A stretch of DNA of 64,000 nt from Pontiella agarivorans (GTDB lineage: Bacteria > Verrucomicrobiota > Kiritimatiellia > Kiritimatiellales > Pontiellaceae), in assembly GCF_034531395.1 (NCBI RefSeq), contig NZ_JARVCO010000010.1:558001-622000 (forward strand). Reading direction: 5' to 3'. A program made the translations under genes and the position numbers. The notes under the pieces were generated by a model, which made no database searches, was not told the DNA's origin, and worked only from the letters and a program-made list of their open reading frames with translations. This document shows positions 60,608-64,000 of this stretch, one piece after another (positions within the stretch are counted from its first letter, which is position 1; every line of letters starts with the position of its first letter).

Positions 60608-61534
60608 ATGAAAATTATTTCAGGAACAGGACATCGGGTATTGGCCGAGCAGATTGCCGCTGCGGCAGGGGCGGATCTTTGCGATGTGGATATCACACGT
60701 TTCCCCGATGGAGAGGTGTTTGTGAAGATCGTGGAGAATGTCCGCGGTGACGACCTCTTTATTGTTCAGTCAGTTTCCGTGAATCCGAATGAGTATCTGA
60801 TGGAGCTGCTCATCATGATCGATGCGGCCAAGCGGGCGTCTGCAGACCGCATTACAGCGGTTCTTCCTTTCTATGGCTACGCCCGGCAGGACCGTAAGGA
60901 TCAGCCGCGCGTTCCGATTACGGCTAAGCTTGTCGCTAATCTGCTGGTTGCGGCGGGAGCGGACCGTATTCTCTGTGTCGATCTGCATGCCCAGCAGATT
61001 CAAGGATTTTTTGATATTCCGGTGGATCATCTTTATGCGTCGCCCGTGATTGTTAAATACCTTCGGTCGCGGGATCTTGATGATCTGGTTGTGGTTTCGC
61101 CGGATGCCGGCGGCCTGAAAATGGCGGATGCCTATTCCAAGCTGCTGGATGCCGGCATTGCACTGGTGGGCAAGCAGCGCAAGAGCGCAACCGATGTGGA
61201 AGCCAATCATCTTGTCGGGGATGTTAAGGGGCGCAATACCCTGCTGGTTGACGATATGACTTCAACAGCCGGTACTCTGACTGCGGCGGCCAAGCTGCTG
61301 GAAAAAGCCGGCGCAAAATCAATTCGTGCGGCGGTCAGTCACTCCCTGCTGACAGAGCAGGGCATTGACCGCCTGAAAGGTTCACCCATTTGCGAGCTGG
61401 TTACCACTGATACGGTGCCGCAGCGGGAATGGACATCATTTAAAGTAACTGTATTATCTGTGGCCGACACGCTGGCGGAAGCCATCTGCCGGATTCACAA
61501 CGACCAATCCGTCAGCTCGCTGTTCCGGGTTTGA
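60608..61534 (+). CDS. prs: Ribose-phosphate pyrophosphokinase
   Basis: This 308-residue enzyme makes PRPP from ribose-5-phosphate and ATP. The marks are FPDGEVFVKI, YARQDRKDQPRVPI, the DLHAQQIQGFFD loop and the PRPP-binding VDDMTSTAGTLTAA. This fits class-I PRPP synthetase. ATG 60608 lies soon after the tRNA with a weak upstream site. Confidence 0.96.
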   Translation: MKIISGTGHRVLAEQIAAAAGADLCDVDITRFPDGEVFVKIVENVRGDDLFIVQSVSVNPNEYLMELLIMIDAAKRASADRITAVLPFYGYARQDRKDQPRVPITAKLVANLLVAAGADRILCVDLHAQQIQGFFDIPVDHLYASPVIVKYLRSRDLDDLVVVSPDAGGLKMADAYSKLLDAGIALVGKQRKSATDVEANHLVGDVKGRNTLLVDDMTSTAGTLTAAAKLLEKAGAKSIRAAVSHSLLTEQGIDRLKGSPICELVTTDTVPQREWTSFKVTVLSVADTLAEAICRIHNDQSVSSLFRV

Positions 61535-61551
61535 TTATTAGGAGAGAATCA

Positions 61552-62178
61552 ATGGAAGATATTAAACTGATTGCTAAGAAAAGAGAGCTCGGGGGTTCTT
61601 CAAATTCACGCCGTTTGCGTGGTGAAGGCGGCCTGCCGGGCGTGGTATACGGAGCGGACAAGGAGCCGGTATCTGTTGTTGTTGATGCGCATGATTTGGA
61701 GCAGATTCTTCATCATCACGCCAGTGAGAGTGTGATGATTGAAATCGATCTCGAAGGCGAAGGTAATACCCGCGTTCTGGTGAAGGAAGTTCAGCATCAT
61801 CCGGTGACCAGTGATCTGATTCACGTGGATATGCAGCGCGTTGTTGCGGGCCAGACCATGCAGATGGATATTCAGATTGAGCTCGTCGGAGAGGCTGCCG
61901 GGGTTAAAGCCGGCGGAACGCTGGATCATGTGATGCACAGCATTACAGTTGAGTGTCTGCCGAAGGATGTTGTTGAGGCGATTGAGATTGATGTTTCCGA
62001 TCTGGAAATTGGTCAGAATCTGCATGTCGCTGATCTCGGTATTGACGATGCCTTCAAGGTGCTGGTTGATGACGATGCAATTGTCTGCGGTGTCTCCGGT
62101 CCGATGGCTGACGTTGATGAAGATGAAGAAGCCGCTGCCGGAGAGCCGGAAGTGCTTACTGAAAAGAATGCTGAGTAA
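61552..62178 (+). CDS. rplY: Ribosomal protein L25, long (CTC) form
   Basis: This 208-residue protein has the L25 5S rRNA-binding domain (residues about 1-90; SSNSRRLRGEGGLPGVVYG) and the CTC-type C-terminal domain, ending in an acidic tail (DVDEDEEAAAGEP). The start at ATG 61552 follows TTAGGAGAG. It precedes pth as in many bacteria. Confidence 0.93.
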   Translation: MEDIKLIAKKRELGGSSNSRRLRGEGGLPGVVYGADKEPVSVVVDAHDLEQILHHHASESVMIEIDLEGEGNTRVLVKEVQHHPVTSDLIHVDMQRVVAGQTMQMDIQIELVGEAAGVKAGGTLDHVMHSITVECLPKDVVEAIEIDVSDLEIGQNLHVADLGIDDAFKVLVDDDAIVCGVSGPMADVDEDEEAAAGEPEVLTEKNAE

Positions 62179-62207
62179 GCAGTGTTCGTTCTTTCCGGGA
62201 GGTTGAT

Positions 62208-62783
62208 TTGAGACTGGTCGTCGGGCTGGGAAATCCCGGAAAAGAGTATGAGCGCACCCGCCACAATGTAGGTTTTATGGTTGTGGAGGAACTGGCCAGG
62301 CGTCAGGGCGCTGTACTCAAAAAAAAGTTTTTGTTTCCCGCCCGTGTGGCGAAATGCCGGATCGGGGAGCACGAGGTGCGGTTGATTGAACCGAGCACCT
62401 TCATGAACTGCAGCGGTAAAGCGGTCTGGGGTGCGATGAAAAAATGGCGTGCTGAACCGGGAAATACTGTGGTGGTTTACGATGATGTCGATGTTGCTTT
62501 CGGCGGAATCAGAGTTCGGGCAAAGGGCTCGGGCGGAAGTCATAACGGCATGAAATCAGTGCTGGAATGGCTTCAGACCAAAGGGTTCCCCCGCGTGCGG
62601 GTGGGCATCGGGCCAAAGCCGCCTGAAATGGACATGATCAAGTTTGTGCTGGGCGGCTTCCCCGAACAGGAGCATTTGAAGTTGGAAAAGGTTGTCGAAC
62701 GTGCCGCTGATGCGGTAGAAAGCATCTTTTCCGTAGGAACTGAACGAACCATGAACGAGTTCAACCAGTTACAGATAGGTTAA
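62208..62783 (+). CDS. pth: Peptidyl-tRNA hydrolase
   Basis: This 191-residue enzyme recycles peptidyl-tRNA. The start RLVVGLGNPGKEYERTRHNVGF, the catalytic His region and VVVYDDVDVAFGGIRVRAKGSGGSHNGMKS are the Pth marks. TTG 62208 is the start: it begins the conserved core directly and GGGAGG precedes it. The last residues lie 16 bases before rpsF. Confidence 0.95.
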   Translation: MRLVVGLGNPGKEYERTRHNVGFMVVEELARRQGAVLKKKFLFPARVAKCRIGEHEVRLIEPSTFMNCSGKAVWGAMKKWRAEPGNTVVVYDDVDVAFGGIRVRAKGSGGSHNGMKSVLEWLQTKGFPRVRVGIGPKPPEMDMIKFVLGGFPEQEHLKLEKVVERAADAVESIFSVGTERTMNEFNQLQIG

Positions 62784-62799
62784 GCATAGGAGAAAACCA

Positions 62800-63108
62800 T
62801 TGAATACGTATGAAGGACTGTTCATCTTTCCGGAGGCACTGGACGAAGAAGGACTCGACCAGGCAATCGGCCGTGTGAAAGAAGAACTCGAAAAGCTGGG
62901 CGGCTCGATTGATAGTGCTGTCCGCATGGGAAAAAAGACGTTTGCCCGCGCGCTGAAAAAGCAGAAGGCCGGCCTTTATGTGAACATTACGTTCAAGCTT
63001 GAAGGTGAAAAGGTTGACACATTCAAAAGCCGTCTGAAACTGACCACGAATGTGTTCCGTCATCAGTTTGTTGTTGCCGAAGGAGCAGAAGTCGCTCAGG
63101 AGGCGTAA
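62800..63108 (+). CDS. rpsF: Ribosomal protein S6
   Basis: This 102-residue small-subunit protein has the start NTYEGLFIFPEALDEEGL, then KKTFARALKKQKAGLYVNITF as the S6 core. TTG 62800 is the start, after AGGAGA. It heads the classic rpsF-ssb-rpsR-rplI order. Confidence 0.93.
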   Translation: MNTYEGLFIFPEALDEEGLDQAIGRVKEELEKLGGSIDSAVRMGKKTFARALKKQKAGLYVNITFKLEGEKVDTFKSRLKLTTNVFRHQFVVAEGAEVAQEA

Positions 63109-63113
63109 GCACC

Positions 63114-63545
63114 ATGGCCAGTTATAATAAGGTCCTGCTCATGGGAAACCTGACGCGTAATCCGGAAATCCGGTATACGCCGTCTGGTACTGCCGTGGCT
63201 GATCTGGGGCTGGCCGTTAATGAAAACTTCAAAAACAAAGCGGGTGAAACGGTTGAACAGACCTGTTTTGTGGATGTGGTTGTTTGGGGACGCCAGGCCG
63301 AAACATCGGCTGAGTATCTCCAGAAGGGCTCTCCCGTTTTTATTGAGGGAAGGCTTCAGCTGGACCAGTGGGAAAACCAGCAGGGCGAAAAACGGAGTAA
63401 GCTGCGCGTACGTGCAGACCGTGTGCAGTTCCTCGGGGCCCCTGGAAAAGGTACGGAGTTTTCTGCGGCACCTTCATCAGCTCCGCAGGATAACGTTACG
63501 CAGCCACCCCCGGTTGCGGACGATGAAGATGATGTGCCGTTTTAG
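63114..63545 (+). CDS. ssb: Single-stranded DNA-binding protein
   Basis: This 143-residue OB-fold protein has the marks KVLLMGNLTRNPEIRYTPSGTAVADLGLAV and FVDVVVWGRQAE. The C-terminal acidic tip ends in DDVPF, which in other bacteria recruits partner proteins. CAGGAGG precedes the start by about eight bases. Confidence 0.95.
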   Translation: MASYNKVLLMGNLTRNPEIRYTPSGTAVADLGLAVNENFKNKAGETVEQTCFVDVVVWGRQAETSAEYLQKGSPVFIEGRLQLDQWENQQGEKRSKLRVRADRVQFLGAPGKGTEFSAAPSSAPQDNVTQPPPVADDEDDVPF

Positions 63546-63561
63546 AGAAAGGATATAAACA

Positions 63562-63774
63562 ATGGCTCGTAGAGATAGAGATGATTACAAGCGCGATCCG
63601 GAGCTCCTGCGTGGAGTCACCGAGGTTGACTATAAAGACGCTGAGTTCCTGAAGAAATTCATGACCGACCGCGGTAAAATTCTTCCGGGACGTATTACCG
63701 GTGCGAATGCCCAGCAGCAGCGTAATATTAAAAAAGCAATCCGCCGTGCCCGTGTAATGGGTCTGGTTCGCTAA
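63562..63774 (+). CDS. rpsR: Ribosomal protein S18
   Basis: This 70-residue protein has the S18 marks [26 protein letters not shown] and the basic end [18 protein letters not shown]. It begins after AAAGGAT at a good distance. Confidence 0.95.
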   Translation: MARRDRDDYKRDPELLRGVTEVDYKDAEFLKKFMTDRGKILPGRITGANAQQQRNIKKAIRRARVMGLVR

Positions 63775-63788
63775 GCAAGGAGTTTACC

Positions 63789-64000
63789 ATGGCTGTTGAA
63801 GTACTGTTGATGGACCAGGTTGAAGGCCTGGGTATTGAAGGCGATATTGTGAAGGTTGCTGACGGCTATGCCCGCAATTTTCTTTTTCCGCGGGGCTTTG
63901 CTTCCGAAGTAACGGAAGGCAAAAAGCGCCAAATCGAGAAAAAACGCCTTGAGCGTTTGGCTCAGCTGGAAAAAGAAAAAGCAGCTGCCGACGAACTCGT
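63789..64000 (+). CDS. rplI: Ribosomal protein L9 (3' partial)
   Basis: The first 70 codons match L9: VEVLLMDQVEGLGIEGDIVKVADGYARNFLFPRG. The window ends within the linker helix, so the C-terminal domain is not seen. AAGGAG precedes ATG 63789. Confidence 0.94.
   Translation, partial: MAVEVLLMDQVEGLGIEGDIVKVADGYARNFLFPRGFASEVTEGKKRQIEKKRLERLAQLEKEKAAADEL

Overview
The window reads as chromosomal DNA of a GC-moderate, densely packed Gram-negative bacterium. The Kiritimatiellota/Verrucomicrobia (PVC) side of the tree is the best guess. This rests on the DUF2760-Hsp70-Hsp70(DUF3731) gene set, a relic of a PEP-CTERM sorting tail, the carboxyspermidine route to polyamines, and many intergenic hairpin repeats. 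It is an inference from gene content, not a phylogeny. No phage, transposase, insertion sequence or CRISPR array was seen.

Region 1 (1-14.7 kb) is a nitrogen-scavenging island whose branches meet at allophanate. A plus-strand operon, entered inside its first gene, encodes an ABC importer, a NikR-like regulator without its nickel ligands, two DUF1989 proteins (the carboxyguanidine deiminase pair), a biotin-dependent carboxylase of guanidine/urea type and allophanate hydrolase. A converging minus-strand operon encodes a second ABC importer with a biuret-hydrolase-like enzyme. Biuret would also be cut to allophanate, so both operons can feed the same hydrolase. A metallo-beta-lactamase-fold hydrolase lies between them.

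Region 2 (15.4-32.7 kb, with speA at 38-40 kb) is a polyamine island. It holds a PotABCD-type transporter, two near-identical N-carbamoylputrescine amidases, agmatine deiminase, putrescine and GABA-type aminotransferases, an aldehyde dehydrogenase, an iron alcohol dehydrogenase, an SMR exporter, a GNAT acetyltransferase and a TetR regulator. On the opposite strand are carboxynorspermidine dehydrogenase and decarboxylase. Together with arginine decarboxylase these cover arginine to agmatine to N-carbamoylputrescine to putrescine, then either spermidine-type polyamines or breakdown through 4-aminobutanal and GABA.

Region 3 (32.7-48.7 kb) holds an AraC regulator divergent from a fatty-acid desaturase, two transsulfuration-type PLP enzymes, an unrecognised membrane protein, speA, the atypical Hsp70 triad, an ApgM-like phosphomutase and a DEAD-box helicase. 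Region 4 (48.7-64 kb) is mostly housekeeping: an AsmA-like protein, a tRNA-Leu plus three identical initiator tRNAs, rpe, a sodium symporter, an iron alcohol dehydrogenase, an ABC-class ATPase with a broken Walker A motif, dtd, argH, tRNA-Gln, prs, rplY, pth, and rpsF-ssb-rpsR-rplI, the last cut by the window edge.

At larger scale, five convergent gene pairs overlap at their stop codons. Hairpin repeats fill several intergenic gaps. A short palindrome, TTTCCAANNNTTGGAAA, recurs far more often than chance would give, inside and outside genes.
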